Assembly: GCA_034437795.1 (NCBI GenBank)
Contig: DAOTTI010000120.1
Span: forward strand, 1-32,876
Direction of reading: 5' to 3'
From: DAOTTI01 sp034437795
GTDB taxonomy: Bacteria > Chloroflexota > UBA11872 > UBA12225
Length of the DNA: 32,876 nucleotides
Shown here: one piece after another, positions 15,674 to 23,137 of the stretch
Numbering within the stretch: the first letter of the stretch is position 1
Layout: each line of letters opens with the position of its first letter
Position numbers and translations under genes: made by a program
The notes under the pieces: generated by a model
The model's input: only the letters and a program-made list of their open reading frames with translations
Database searches by the model: none
What the model was told of the DNA's origin: nothing

Positions 15674-16555
15674 ATGGAGTTTCGCGACTACTGGCAGATC
15701 ATCTGGCGCCGGCGCAACCTCATCGTGCCGCTGGTGGTGGTCACCTTCCTGGCCAGCCTGATCTTCAACCTGGTACTGCCACCAATCTATAAGACGGATA
15801 CGACCGTCTACGTGCAGGCCATCATCCCGCCGGTCCCGCCGGGCACGCCGGAGTACTTCTCGCGCGAGTACTATCGCACCGTCTACTCGGAGTACCTTTC
15901 CGACGACCTCAGCATCATCGTCAAGAGCCGCTCCTTCGCGGAGAAGGTCGCCGACCGGCTGGAGGCGCGGTTTGGGCGCACCGTCGCCCCCAAGGACGTG
16001 CTGGACTCGGTGATCAACACCAAGCGCAGCCATCGCACGCTGAAGATCACCATCGGCACCGGCTCCGAGGCGCTGACCAAGCAGATTGCCGAGGCCATGG
16101 ACGACGTCCTGCGCCTGGAAGGCTGGCGCCTCTTTTCCACCGACGAGCGCCGCGTCGATCTCGTGGTCGTGGACCCGCCCCGCGACCCCACCTCGCCCAG
16201 CGTGCTGCGCCGGCTGCTGGAGGTCCTGCTCCACACCGGCATTGCCCTCATCGCGGGCACCGGCATCGCCTTCCTGCTGCACTACCTCGACGACCGCATC
16301 CAGGACGAGAACGACGCCGCCCGCACCCTGGCCTGGCCGGTGCTCGGCGCCATCCCCGGCGCAGGCCCGCCGGAGGCGGGCCACCCCGCGCCGGCCGGCA
16401 CGGGAGCCAACGGCGCACTCGCTCCGGGTCTGCGGGGAAGCCTGCGTAAATGGCTCCCCCCGCTACGCGCCGGCCGCACCAACGGTAAGCTGCGCCCCCG
16501 CGCCCGCCCGCCGGCCCGTGTGGGAGACGAGCCGCCGAGCAAGGCCGCCTCATGA
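15674..16555 (+). CDS. Wzz/CpsC-like chain-length determinant protein, first of a pair
   Basis: Membrane adaptor that controls polysaccharide length and activates a cognate tyrosine kinase. The 293-aa protein opens MEFRDYWQIIWRRRNLIVPL, with a first membrane helix at about 16-36, a periplasmic or external domain, and a second helix (TGIALIAGTGIAFLLHYL). The family signature DDRIQDENDAARTLAWPVLG follows, then a Pro/Ala/Arg-rich cytoplasmic tail of about 75 residues. AAGGA lies 8 nt before the ATG at 15674; the frame is open back to 15623 but begins inside GC-rich leader. The next gene overlaps it by 4 bp. The 175-bp gap before it is GC-rich, and I see no gene there. Confidence 0.88.
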   Translation: MEFRDYWQIIWRRRNLIVPLVVVTFLASLIFNLVLPPIYKTDTTVYVQAIIPPVPPGTPEYFSREYYRTVYSEYLSDDLSIIVKSRSFAEKVADRLEARFGRTVAPKDVLDSVINTKRSHRTLKITIGTGSEALTKQIAEAMDDVLRLEGWRLFSTDERRVDLVVVDPPRDPTSPSVLRRLLEVLLHTGIALIAGTGIAFLLHYLDDRIQDENDAARTLAWPVLGAIPGAGPPEAGHPAPAGTGANGALAPGLRGSLRKWLPPLRAGRTNGKLRPRARPPARVGDEPPSKAAS

Positions 16556-17418
16556 TGGACCTGCGCACCTACCTCGGCATCTTGGCGCGCCGCTGGCCCC
16601 TGATCGTCGGCCTGGCGGCCCTGGCGGGGGCCACCGCCTACCTTTCCGCCGTGCGCGCCCCCCGCGTCTACCGCGCCACCGCCCAGCTCTCGGTCACGCC
16701 GACGTCGATCGACTTCTTCAAAGGGGAGGCCGTCCAGCGCCTGCTGAACAACTACACCTGGCAGCTTAGATCACGGGACTTCGCGGCGCGGATCGCGCCC
16801 GCCGTCCAGCCGCCGGCCGCGCCAGAGGCCCTGGCGGGCAAGATCAAGGCGGTGGCGGCCCCCAGCGAGTACCGCATCGCCATCGAGGTCGATGACCCCG
16901 ACCCGGCCCGTGCGCAGGCCATCGCCAACGCGGCGGCGGTGGGGTTCGTGGACCTGATCCTCGCCGAGGTAGCGGGCAATGAGAAGTGGGAGGTTCAGGT
17001 GAAGGTGCTGGACCGCGCCGAACTGCCCGCGGCGCCGGTAAGCCCTCGCCCCAAGCGGGACGCGGCCGGTGCAGGCATCCTGGGAGCGCTACTCGGGATC
17101 GGGCTGGCGCTGCTCCTCGAGTTCTGGGACGATCGGATCAAGGACGCCGATGAGGCGGGGAGCCTGCTGGCCTGGCCGGTGCTGGGCGTCATCCCGCGGG
17201 TCCAGGGAGCGACCGCCAGACCCCGCTGGCTGCCCCGGCCCCAGCCCCAGCCGCGCGCCTCCCCGCTGCCGCCGGCGGGCTCGGGTTCCGGCCACGCGGC
17301 ATTCCTCTCCGACCAGACCTTCACCCCTGGCCCCGGACCCGGCTCGCCACGCAGTGGCCAGGAAGCGCTTGCTCGATCTGTGGCTCGACCTGAGCCTGAT
17401 GGGGAACCTCAACGATGA
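16552..17418 (+). CDS. Wzz/CpsC-like chain-length determinant protein, second of a pair
   Basis: A second membrane adaptor of 288 aa with the same plan as its neighbour: MMDLRTYLGILARRWPLIVG, first membrane helix at about 15-33, second helix in AGILGALLGIGLALLLEF, then DDRIKDADEAGSLLAWPVLG and a Pro-rich cytoplasmic tail. It has little other identity to the first protein, so the pair is an old duplication or two distinct subunits. ATGA overlaps join it to both the preceding Wzz gene and the following kinase gene, implying coupled production of the three proteins. In CpsC/CpsD systems the adaptor's cytoplasmic tail docks the kinase. Confidence 0.87.
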   Translation: MMDLRTYLGILARRWPLIVGLAALAGATAYLSAVRAPRVYRATAQLSVTPTSIDFFKGEAVQRLLNNYTWQLRSRDFAARIAPAVQPPAAPEALAGKIKAVAAPSEYRIAIEVDDPDPARAQAIANAAAVGFVDLILAEVAGNEKWEVQVKVLDRAELPAAPVSPRPKRDAAGAGILGALLGIGLALLLEFWDDRIKDADEAGSLLAWPVLGVIPRVQGATARPRWLPRPQPQPRASPLPPAGSGSGHAAFLSDQTFTPGPGPGSPRSGQEALARSVARPEPDGEPQR

Positions 17419-18143
17419 CTCTCGACACCGACGCAGCAGTACAGCCGGCCGGCCAGCCGGACGTCGTCGCCTATACCCATCCCCGCTCGCCGGCGGCCGA
17501 GGCGTTCCGCACCCTGCGCACGAACATCCAGTTCGCATCCCTCGACCGGCCCGTACGGCGGCTGCTCTTCACCAGCGCCGGGCCGGATGAAGGGAAGTCG
17601 CTGGTGATCGCCAATCTGGCGGTGACCATAGCCGGCGCCGGCGGGCGTGTAGTAGTAGTGGATGGCGACCTCCGCCGCCCGTCGCAGCACGAGATCTTCC
17701 ACCTGGACAATGCCAGAGGGCTGACCAACCTCTTTCTCGCCCCGCGGGGCGCGGACGGCGCGCCGGCGCTCGACCTGCCGCTGCAGGCGACGGCGGTGGA
17801 GAACCTGTGGGTCCTCACTAGCGGCCCACTGCCCCCCAACCCGGCGGAGCTTCTGGCCTCGCACCGGATGGACGAGATCCTGCGGGCGCTCGACCAGCGG
17901 GCCGACTACGTGCTGCTGGACTCGCCGCCGGTGATGGCGGTAACTGACGCCGCGGTGCTGAGCAGCAAGGTGGACGCCGTGCTGCTCGTCGTCGGCGCAG
18001 GGGTGGTCAAGCGGGAGCTGGCGCGCAAGGCGAAAGCGCAGCTAGAGGCGGTGCGCGCACCGGTGCTGGGCCTCGTCGTCAATAACGTGCCGTTTGATCC
18101 CACTGCCTTCGCCGGCTACTACGAGATGCCCGCTGCGCAGTAG
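17415..18143 (+). CDS. CpsD/CapB-type bacterial tyrosine kinase (BY-kinase)
   Basis: ATP-dependent autokinase that regulates polysaccharide export and length with its Wzz partner. The 242-aa protein has Walker A SAGPDEGKS (residues 54-62), Walker A' VVVVDGDLRRP (79-89) and Walker B VLLDSPPV (166-173), all diagnostic of BY-kinases rather than MinD. The C-terminus has only a Tyr pair (GYYEMPAAQ, residues 235-236), whereas the usual Tyr cluster has several, so phosphoregulation may be reduced. ATGA overlap with the second Wzz gene; the PHP phosphatase follows after 29 bp. Confidence 0.92.
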   Translation: MTLDTDAAVQPAGQPDVVAYTHPRSPAAEAFRTLRTNIQFASLDRPVRRLLFTSAGPDEGKSLVIANLAVTIAGAGGRVVVVDGDLRRPSQHEIFHLDNARGLTNLFLAPRGADGAPALDLPLQATAVENLWVLTSGPLPPNPAELLASHRMDEILRALDQRADYVLLDSPPVMAVTDAAVLSSKVDAVLLVVGAGVVKRELARKAKAQLEAVRAPVLGLVVNNVPFDPTAFAGYYEMPAAQ

Positions 18144-18172
18144 GCGGCGGGGCGGGACACGTCCTGCGGGCC

Positions 18173-19021
18173 TTGATCGACCTTCACACCCACCTCTTGC
18201 CGGGCGTTGACGACGGGGCGCAATCGCTCCAGGAAGCGCTGGCGCTGTGCCGGCTGGCCGTGGCCGACGGCACCCAGGTAGCCGTGGCGACGCCACACGC
18301 TCGCGGGCGGGGCGGGGTCTGGACGGAACACCTCGCTCCCGCGCCAGGGCCGCGCGGAGCCGGCCCGAACGGGCCGCAGCCCGAGGCGGCCGGCATCACC
18401 GCGGCGCAGGTCGAGGCGTGGACGAGCGCGCTGCAGCGGGAGCTGGACGCGCAGGGCATCCCGCTGCGGCTGGTGGCGGGGATGGAGACCCTCTTCGACG
18501 CCGATCTCCCCAGCCGCGCGCCGTCCCTGGTCACGCTGGGCGGAACTCGCTACCTCCTGCTCGAGTTCCCGGCCTGGATGGTGCCGCCCGGCGCGGCCGA
18601 GGTCATCTTCCGGCTCCAGGCCGCGGGACTGGTCCCCGTCATTGCCCACCCCGAGCGGAACGACGAGATCGCGCGGCGCCCCGAGCTACTGGAGGAGCTG
18701 GTGCAGCGGGGCTGCCTGGTCCAGGTGACGGCAATGAGCCTGACCGGAGGCTTCGGCTCGGCCGCGCACGCCACGGCCACGGCGCTCCTCCAGGCGGGGC
18801 TGGCGCACGTCATCGCCAGCGACGCCCACTCCTATCCCTGGCGCCCGACCGGCCTCTCCGAGGCAGTGGCCGAGGCGGCGCGGGTGGTCGGGGAGGCGCA
18901 GGCCCGCGCCATGGTCACCTCCATCCCGCGCGCCATCCTGGAGAACCGTGAAGTGGCGGTGCGCCCGCCTTCGCCGGCCCGCAGGCGGCGCCGTCCACGC
19001 CGCTTCTGGTCCATCTGGTAG
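18173..19021 (+). CDS. CpsB/YwqE-type PHP-domain tyrosine-protein phosphatase
   Basis: A metal-dependent phosphatase that dephosphorylates the BY-kinase. The 282-aa PHP fold shows LHTHLLPGVDDG (His5, His7, Asp13/14 as metal ligands), ATPHARG, GMETLFD, IAHPERN and IASDAHSYP, in family order. The start is a TTG at 18173, since no ATG or GTG fits before the conserved IDLHTHLLPG. About 55 extra residues (roughly 43-90, Pro/Gly-rich) and a basic Arg-rich C-terminus are additions to the usual 255-aa length. It is the last gene of the polysaccharide operon. Confidence 0.9.
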   Translation: MIDLHTHLLPGVDDGAQSLQEALALCRLAVADGTQVAVATPHARGRGGVWTEHLAPAPGPRGAGPNGPQPEAAGITAAQVEAWTSALQRELDAQGIPLRLVAGMETLFDADLPSRAPSLVTLGGTRYLLLEFPAWMVPPGAAEVIFRLQAAGLVPVIAHPERNDEIARRPELLEELVQRGCLVQVTAMSLTGGFGSAAHATATALLQAGLAHVIASDAHSYPWRPTGLSEAVAEAARVVGEAQARAMVTSIPRAILENREVAVRPPSPARRRRRPRRFWSIW

Positions 19022-19064
19022 ACCACCGCCTCGCGCCCGCGCTCCAGCCCGGCTGCTCGAGACG

Positions 19065-19210
19065 TTCCTTCTCCCTGTGGGAGAGCCAGGGCGAGGGCTC
19101 CTTTAGTTCCCTCTCCCTCTGGGAGAGGGTTAGGGTGAGGGCTCCTTCGGAATTGGCCCCTCTCCCTGTGGGAGAGCGGGAGCCTGCGGAGCGGGCAGCG
19201 GTGAAGGCTC
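19065..19210. repeat. Three tandem copies of the CCCTCTCCC/GGGAGAGGG repeat
   Basis: Copies at 19065-19103, 19107-19147 and 19156-19210. The middle one is the best preserved: TTCCCTCTCCCTCTGGGAGA, then GGGTTAGGGTGAGGGCTCC. The third diverges after the palindrome (GCGGGAGCCTGCGGAGC). They fill the space after the PHP phosphatase. The 851-bp gap 19022-19872 holds these, the small transcription unit at 19305-19541 and three further copies. Confidence 0.85.
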
Positions 19211-19309
19211 CGCTCGTGAGGAAGCCAGGCTCATCGGCTCTGAAAGAGCCCTGCGGCGGTGCTGAGCCCCTCCACGCGGGCCTGGAATGCGCTCAATATG
19301 CCGGAAAGT

Positions 19310-19341
19310 GAAAGAGCCTCTCCGCAGGGAGAGGCTCTTTC
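19310..19341. terminator. Perfect 14-bp hairpin, probable bidirectional terminator
   Basis: GAAAGAGCCTCTCC and GGAGAGGCTCTTTC pair perfectly around a 4-nt loop. The arms begin with AAA and end with TTT, so RNA from either strand ends the stem in UUU, with only a short U run. It would end the minus-strand small transcript and may also stop read-through from the polysaccharide operon. Confidence 0.65.
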
Positions 19342-19388
19342 CGCGCTAGCCGGTAACAGCCAGCCGGATTGCTCGCCAGGTGGCGGGG

Positions 19389-19481
19389 CTACTGGAGGCG
19401 GACCTCCGTGAATGCTGTACTCAACTTGAGAACCGCCGAATGGGCCAGGTGGCTATTACCGCTAGCGCGGCGACTACCCAT
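19389..19481 (-). CDS. Possible 30-residue small protein with perfect Shine-Dalgarno
   Basis: The ATG at 19481-19479 is preceded, at 9-nt spacing from GGAGG, by AAAGGAGGTGAT (19498-19487). This is full-length complementarity to the anti-Shine-Dalgarno end of 16S rRNA. The peptide begins MGSRRASGNSHLAHSAVLKL and ends at a TAG, with no recognised domain or membrane segment. It lies inside the structured RNA described for this locus, so it could be a real small protein, a decoy or translation-coupled element, or chance. The exceptional RBS is the reason for listing it. Confidence 0.4.
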   Translation of the reverse strand: MGSRRASGNSHLAHSAVLKLSTAFTEVRLQ

Positions 19482-19511
19482 TCAACATCACCTCCTTTCC
19501 ACCTAGCCTGT

Positions 19512-19541
19512 AGCATAGGGCCCGCGGCCGGCGCCGGTCAA
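19512..19541 (-). promoter_or_regulatory. Strong sigma70-like promoter for the small transcript
   Basis: On the minus strand, TTGACC (19541-19536) and TATGCT (19517-19512) are 18 bp apart. This is the best two-box match to the sigma70 consensus that I noticed in the window. Transcription should begin near 19505, just ahead of the Shine-Dalgarno sequence. Confidence 0.6.
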
Positions 19542-19642
19542 GCAGCTAGCCTGAAGGAGCCATGCGCGGCGCCCTCACTCCGGCCTCGCCTGGACTATTC
19601 CTGCCGGCGACGAGTCCCGTCTTCTCTCTGGGACAGCCGCCT

Positions 19643-19866
19643 CCCCCACAGGGAGAGGGCTCCACCTCATCAATGATCCAGGCTGGCGAAGCGTCCCGCC
19701 CCCTATGGGAGAGCGGGAGCCCGCGGAGCTGGCAACGGTGACGGCGCCGCTGATGGAGCATCGGCCATGCTCCTACGGGGCGCCAGCGACGGGTGGAAGA
19801 GCCGGCCATTTTCCCGCAGGAATCCAGGCGAGGGCTCCCCCTGGCCCTCGCCCAGGGAGAGGGAAA
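19643..19866. repeat. Three decayed copies of the CCCTCTCCC/GGGAGAGGG repeat
   Basis: Copies lie at about 19643-19664 (CACAGGGAGAGGGCTCC), 19693-19747 (TGGGAGAGCGGGAGCCCGCG, close to the third copy at 19156-19210) and 19824-19866 (CCCTCGCCCAGGGAGAGGG). The last ends 7 bp before the mazG stop codon. No gene is seen between them. Confidence 0.6.
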
Positions 19867-19872
19867 CGCCTC

Positions 19873-20286
19873 TCACGCGGGCGGGTAGCGCTCGGCGTCG
19901 CGCGCGCCGTACTTGGCCAGGACCTGCTCCAGGCCGGCCTGGAGGTCGATGCCCTGGGAGTTGGCCAGGCAGATCATGGTGTACAGGAGGTCGGCCAGCT
20001 CCAGGGCCAGCTCCTGAGCCGGCTCGTCCAGCTTCTTGGGCTTTTCTCCAAACAGGTGGTTCACCAGGCGCGCCAGCTCGCCCAGCTCCTCGGTGAGCCT
20101 GGCCAGCTGCGAGAGCGGGTGCCAGTAGGCCCAGCCCCGCGCCCGCATCCACTCGTCGACCAGGCGCTGGGCGTCGCGGAGCGTCAGCGGCGAACTGGCC
20201 GCCGCGCCCGCGGTCCCTTCACCGGCCCCGTGACGGGGCGCCAGCCGGCTCTTTCCTGCGTCGCTCTCTGGTTTGTTGCCTGTCAT
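19873..20286 (-). CDS. MazG-like nucleoside-triphosphate pyrophosphohydrolase
   Basis: Hydrolyses nucleoside triphosphates to monophosphate and PPi, usually for housecleaning. The 137-aa all-alpha protein has the motif pair LTEELGELARL (Glu66, Glu67, Glu70) and ELALELADLLYTM (Glu96, Asp99), the Mg-binding E-x-x-E...E-x-x-D pattern. The first 35 residues are a low-complexity tail. Its ATG overlaps the argH stop (ATGA), so it is coupled to arginine biosynthesis genes. It is a single-domain, iMazG-size protein rather than the tandem MazG. In some bacteria a MazG-like domain is the HisE enzyme, but I see no histidine-specific motif here. Confidence 0.85.
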   Translation of the reverse strand: MTGNKPESDAGKSRLAPRHGAGEGTAGAAASSPLTLRDAQRLVDEWMRARGWAYWHPLSQLARLTEELGELARLVNHLFGEKPKKLDEPAQELALELADLLYTMICLANSQGIDLQAGLEQVLAKYGARDAERYPPA

Positions 20287-21830
20287 GCTGCTGGTCCCAG
20301 CGTACCGGAGCCGGCGCCGGGCCGAGGCGCGGTGAGCGCGGGCAGGGCCGCCCAGGTGGCCGTCCGCTCTGCCAGGCGCTCCGCTGCCCTTGCCAGCGCC
20401 TCCCTCACCCGCTTGGGGGCCGTGCCACCCGGCACGTCCCGCGCCGCCACCGAGCGCTGGACGGAGCCAAGGGCCAGGGCGTCCGGCCCAAACGCCTCGT
20501 GGTAGCGACGCAGCTCGTCCAGGCCAAGCGTTTCCAGCCGGCGCCCAGCGGCGGCAGCGTCCGCCACCAGACGCTTGACGGCCTCATAGGCCGTACGGAA
20601 CGGCACGCCCTTGCCGACCAGGTAGTCGGCGTAGTCGGTGGCGGTGGTATAGCCGGCGCCGGCGCGCTCCGCCGCCCGCTCGGGGCGCAGCGCCAGCGCC
20701 CCCACTGCCACCGCCAGGGCGCGCAGGGCGGAGCGCGTGGTATACGCGGCGTCAAACAGCGCCTCCTTGTCCTCCTGGAGATCGCGCCCGTAGGCCATAG
20801 GCAGACCCTTCAGGACGGTCAGGAGCCCTTGCAGGTGGCCGAAGACGCGGCCGGCCTTGCCCCGGGTCAGCTCGGCCGCGTCCGGATTGTGCTTCTGGGG
20901 CATGATGCTGCTCCCTTCCGCCCAGCGGGAAGAGAGCGCGGTGAGCCCAAACTCGTCACTGGCCCACAACACCACGTCCTCGGCCAGGCGCGAGAGGTGC
21001 GCCATGGTCAGGGCGCAGGCGAAGAGCAGCTCCGCAGCGAAGTCACGGTCCGCGACGGCGTCCATGCTGTTGGCGCTCACCTGCGAGAAGCCAAGCTCGG
21101 TGGCGGCGACGTCGCGCCGGATGGCGAAGGTGGTGCCGGCCAGCGCCGCCGACCCCAGGGGCAGCACGTCCGCGCTCCCGTACGCCTGGCGGAGCCGCGT
21201 GAGGTCCCGCTCCAGCATCTCCACGTAGGCCAGCAGATGGTGGGCGAAGAGGACGGGCTGCGCCGGCTGGAGATGGGTGTAGCCCGGGAACACCGCGTCC
21301 GGCCACCGTTGCGCCTGCTCTAGGAGCGCCCGCTGGAGCCCAAGGGCCGCCGCCGCCAGCTCGACGCACGCGTCCTTGCACCACAGGCGCACGTCCGTCG
21401 CCACCTGGTCGTTCCGGCTGCGCGCGGTGTGCAGGCGGCGCCCCACGTTGTCGCCGCGGCCGGGGAAGCGCTCCTCCAGGAGCCGGCGCAGGCGGAGCTC
21501 GACGTGGCTGTGGATGTCCTCGCCCAGGGGCACCAGCCGGTAGAGCTGTTCATCGATCTCAGCGCAGATGGTCCGCAGCGCGGCCTCGACCGCGCTGGCG
21601 TCCTCGGCCGGCATGACGTCCGGCAGGGAGCGGGCGAGCATGCGCACGTGGCCGATGCTGGCCGCGATGTCGTGCCGGTAGAGCTTCCAATCGAAGCGGA
21701 TACTGGCGGTGTAGGTCAGGACGGCGGGATCCAGCGTCGCCCCCGTCAGGGTGCCCAGCTCGCCCAGGCCGGCAAGATTGGGCATGCCGGCCAGATCGAT
21801 GGCGCTGGGGCCGGGAGGGAGCTGGATCAT
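20283..21830 (-). CDS. argH: Argininosuccinate lyase
   Basis: Final step of arginine synthesis, splitting argininosuccinate into arginine and fumarate. The 515-aa protein has the family blocks HTARSRNDQVATDVRLW, GYTHLQPAQPVLFAHHLLAY, SANSMDAVADRDF and the signature GSSIMPQKHNPD with the catalytic Ser loop. It is longer than the usual 460 aa, with a distinct N-terminus: the usual WGGRF segment is absent and LAGLGELGTLTGATLDPAVL stands in its place before the normal IRFDWKLYRHDIAAS. It lies 28 bp after argD and overlaps mazG by 4 bp. The catalytic residues look intact. Confidence 0.93.
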   Translation of the reverse strand: MIQLPPGPSAIDLAGMPNLAGLGELGTLTGATLDPAVLTYTASIRFDWKLYRHDIAASIGHVRMLARSLPDVMPAEDASAVEAALRTICAEIDEQLYRLVPLGEDIHSHVELRLRRLLEERFPGRGDNVGRRLHTARSRNDQVATDVRLWCKDACVELAAAALGLQRALLEQAQRWPDAVFPGYTHLQPAQPVLFAHHLLAYVEMLERDLTRLRQAYGSADVLPLGSAALAGTTFAIRRDVAATELGFSQVSANSMDAVADRDFAAELLFACALTMAHLSRLAEDVVLWASDEFGLTALSSRWAEGSSIMPQKHNPDAAELTRGKAGRVFGHLQGLLTVLKGLPMAYGRDLQEDKEALFDAAYTTRSALRALAVAVGALALRPERAAERAGAGYTTATDYADYLVGKGVPFRTAYEAVKRLVADAAAAGRRLETLGLDELRRYHEAFGPDALALGSVQRSVAARDVPGGTAPKRVREALARAAERLAERTATWAALPALTAPRPGAGSGTLGPAA

Positions 21831-21858
21831 GGGGCCGGATCGGGGGCGGCACGCAGGG

Positions 21859-23088
21859 TCATCCGCTCACCGCCCTGCCAAAGACATCCAGGAACTCGTC
21901 GCAATCGGCCTCGGTCACGATCAGGGGCGGGGCCAGGCGGATGGCGGTGTTCGAGGTCTTATTCACCAGCACGCCCTGCTCGCGGCACCGGTTCAGGACG
22001 TCGGTCGCCTTCTCGCGGCCGAACTCGATGCCGAGCCACAGGCCGGCGCTCCGGATCTCGGTGATCTCACTGTCCGCTTCGGCCTGGAGCGACTGCAGGC
22101 CGGCCACCAGGCGCGCGGCCATGCGCCGCGCGTGCGCGGGCAGGTCCCTGTCCAGGATCTCCTGCAGGACGGCACGCCCGGCGGCGCAGACCAGGGGATT
22201 GCCGGCGAACGTCGAGCCGTGGTCGCCGGGCTCGAAGACGGCCGCCGGCTCCTTGGCCAGGCAGGCGCCGATCGGCAGGCCGCCGGCCAGCCCCTTGGCG
22301 ATGGTCATGATGTCGGGCTCGATGCCGTACTGCTCGTAGGCCCACAGGGTGCCGGTGCGGCCCATGCCGCTCTGCACCTCGTCAAGGATCAGCAGCAGCT
22401 TTCGTTCGTCGCACAGGGCCCGCACCCCCTGCAGGTACGCCCGCGTCGCGGGGTAGACGCCGCTCTCTCCCTGCACCGGCTCCAGCAGGATGGCGACGGT
22501 CTCGCCGGTCACGGCCGCCTGCAGCGTCTCCAGGTCGTTGAAGGGCACCTGCTTGAACCCGGCCGGCATCGGGTCGAAGGGCTCCTGGTAATGGCGGTTG
22601 CCAGTGGCGGCGAGTGTGGCCAGGGTGCGCCCGTGAAAGGAGTTGTGGGTGGAGATGATCTCGTAGGCGCCATTCTTGTGCAGCTTGCCCCACTTGCGCG
22701 CCAGCTTGATAGCGCACTCGTTGGCCTCGGCACCGCTATTGGTGAAGAAGACACGATCCAGGGCCGAGTGGTCGACCAGCAGCCGGGCCAGCTCGATCTG
22801 GGGCCTGGTGTAGTAGAGGTTGGTGGTGTGGATCAGCGTCGCCACCTGCTCCTGGACGGCGCGGACCAGCACCGGCGGGCAGTGCCCCAGGACATTGACC
22901 GCCAGGCCGGCGATGAAGTCGAGATAGGCTCGCCCCTGATCGTCCCAGACGCGGACCCCCTCCCCGCGCACCAGCGTCAGCGGCTGTCGGGTGAAGGTGC
23001 GCATGTAGAGCGCGCTCTCCAGGGTTGGGATGTCCTGGTTGGCCAGGGCATCCCGGGCAGGTGTGGGGGCGGGTGTGGTGGTGGCCAT
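21859..23088 (-). CDS. argD: Acetylornithine aminotransferase
   Basis: PLP-dependent class III aminotransferase converting N-acetylglutamate semialdehyde to N-acetylornithine. The 409-aa protein shows FFTNSGAEANECAIKLAR, NSFHGRTLATLAATG, EPVQGESGVYPA, LILDEVQSGMGRTG and TIAKGLAGGLPIGA with the PLP lysine. These motifs also occur in other class III enzymes, but the position between argB and argH settles the assignment. AAAGGAAG precedes the ATG. It lies 49 bp after argB. Confidence 0.95.
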   Translation of the reverse strand: MATTTPAPTPARDALANQDIPTLESALYMRTFTRQPLTLVRGEGVRVWDDQGRAYLDFIAGLAVNVLGHCPPVLVRAVQEQVATLIHTTNLYYTRPQIELARLLVDHSALDRVFFTNSGAEANECAIKLARKWGKLHKNGAYEIISTHNSFHGRTLATLAATGNRHYQEPFDPMPAGFKQVPFNDLETLQAAVTGETVAILLEPVQGESGVYPATRAYLQGVRALCDERKLLLILDEVQSGMGRTGTLWAYEQYGIEPDIMTIAKGLAGGLPIGACLAKEPAAVFEPGDHGSTFAGNPLVCAAGRAVLQEILDRDLPAHARRMAARLVAGLQSLQAEADSEITEIRSAGLWLGIEFGREKATDVLNRCREQGVLVNKTSNTAIRLAPPLIVTEADCDEFLDVFGRAVSG

Positions 23089-23137
23089 GCGGCTTGCTTC
23101 CTTTCGGCAGATGGCAGTTCGCGTGATCGCTGCGCCC

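Larger units (their letters stand above)
19305..19505 (-). ncRNA. Candidate structured small RNA, unknown family
   Basis: Downstream of a strong promoter, the minus-strand transcript of about 200 nt can fold extensively. A closing stem pairs 19470-19451 (CCGCGCTAGCGGTAATAGCC) with 19361-19341 over about 20 bp, with one bulged G and one U-G wobble. That wobble pairs only in the minus-strand RNA; the plus strand would have A-C, so the structure favours minus. Inside are hairpins CTCAA-G-TTGAG (19430-19420) and GGAGG-TCCG-CCTCC (19407-19394) and a possible GGCGG/CCGCC helix. A 14-bp terminator-like hairpin closes the unit. It does not match 6S, SRP RNA, tmRNA or RNase P signatures I know. No gene lies downstream on this strand, so it is not an attenuator leader. 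Confidence 0.5.

Noticed and set aside
19065..19210. Possible CRISPR array from regularly similar units
   Set aside because: Units diverge, spacing is only 3-9 bp, there are no unique spacers, and no cas genes are present.
19487..19500. ATCACCTCCTTT resembling the 3' end of 16S rRNA
   Set aside because: No upstream 16S sequence is present. It reads as a Shine-Dalgarno on the opposite strand.
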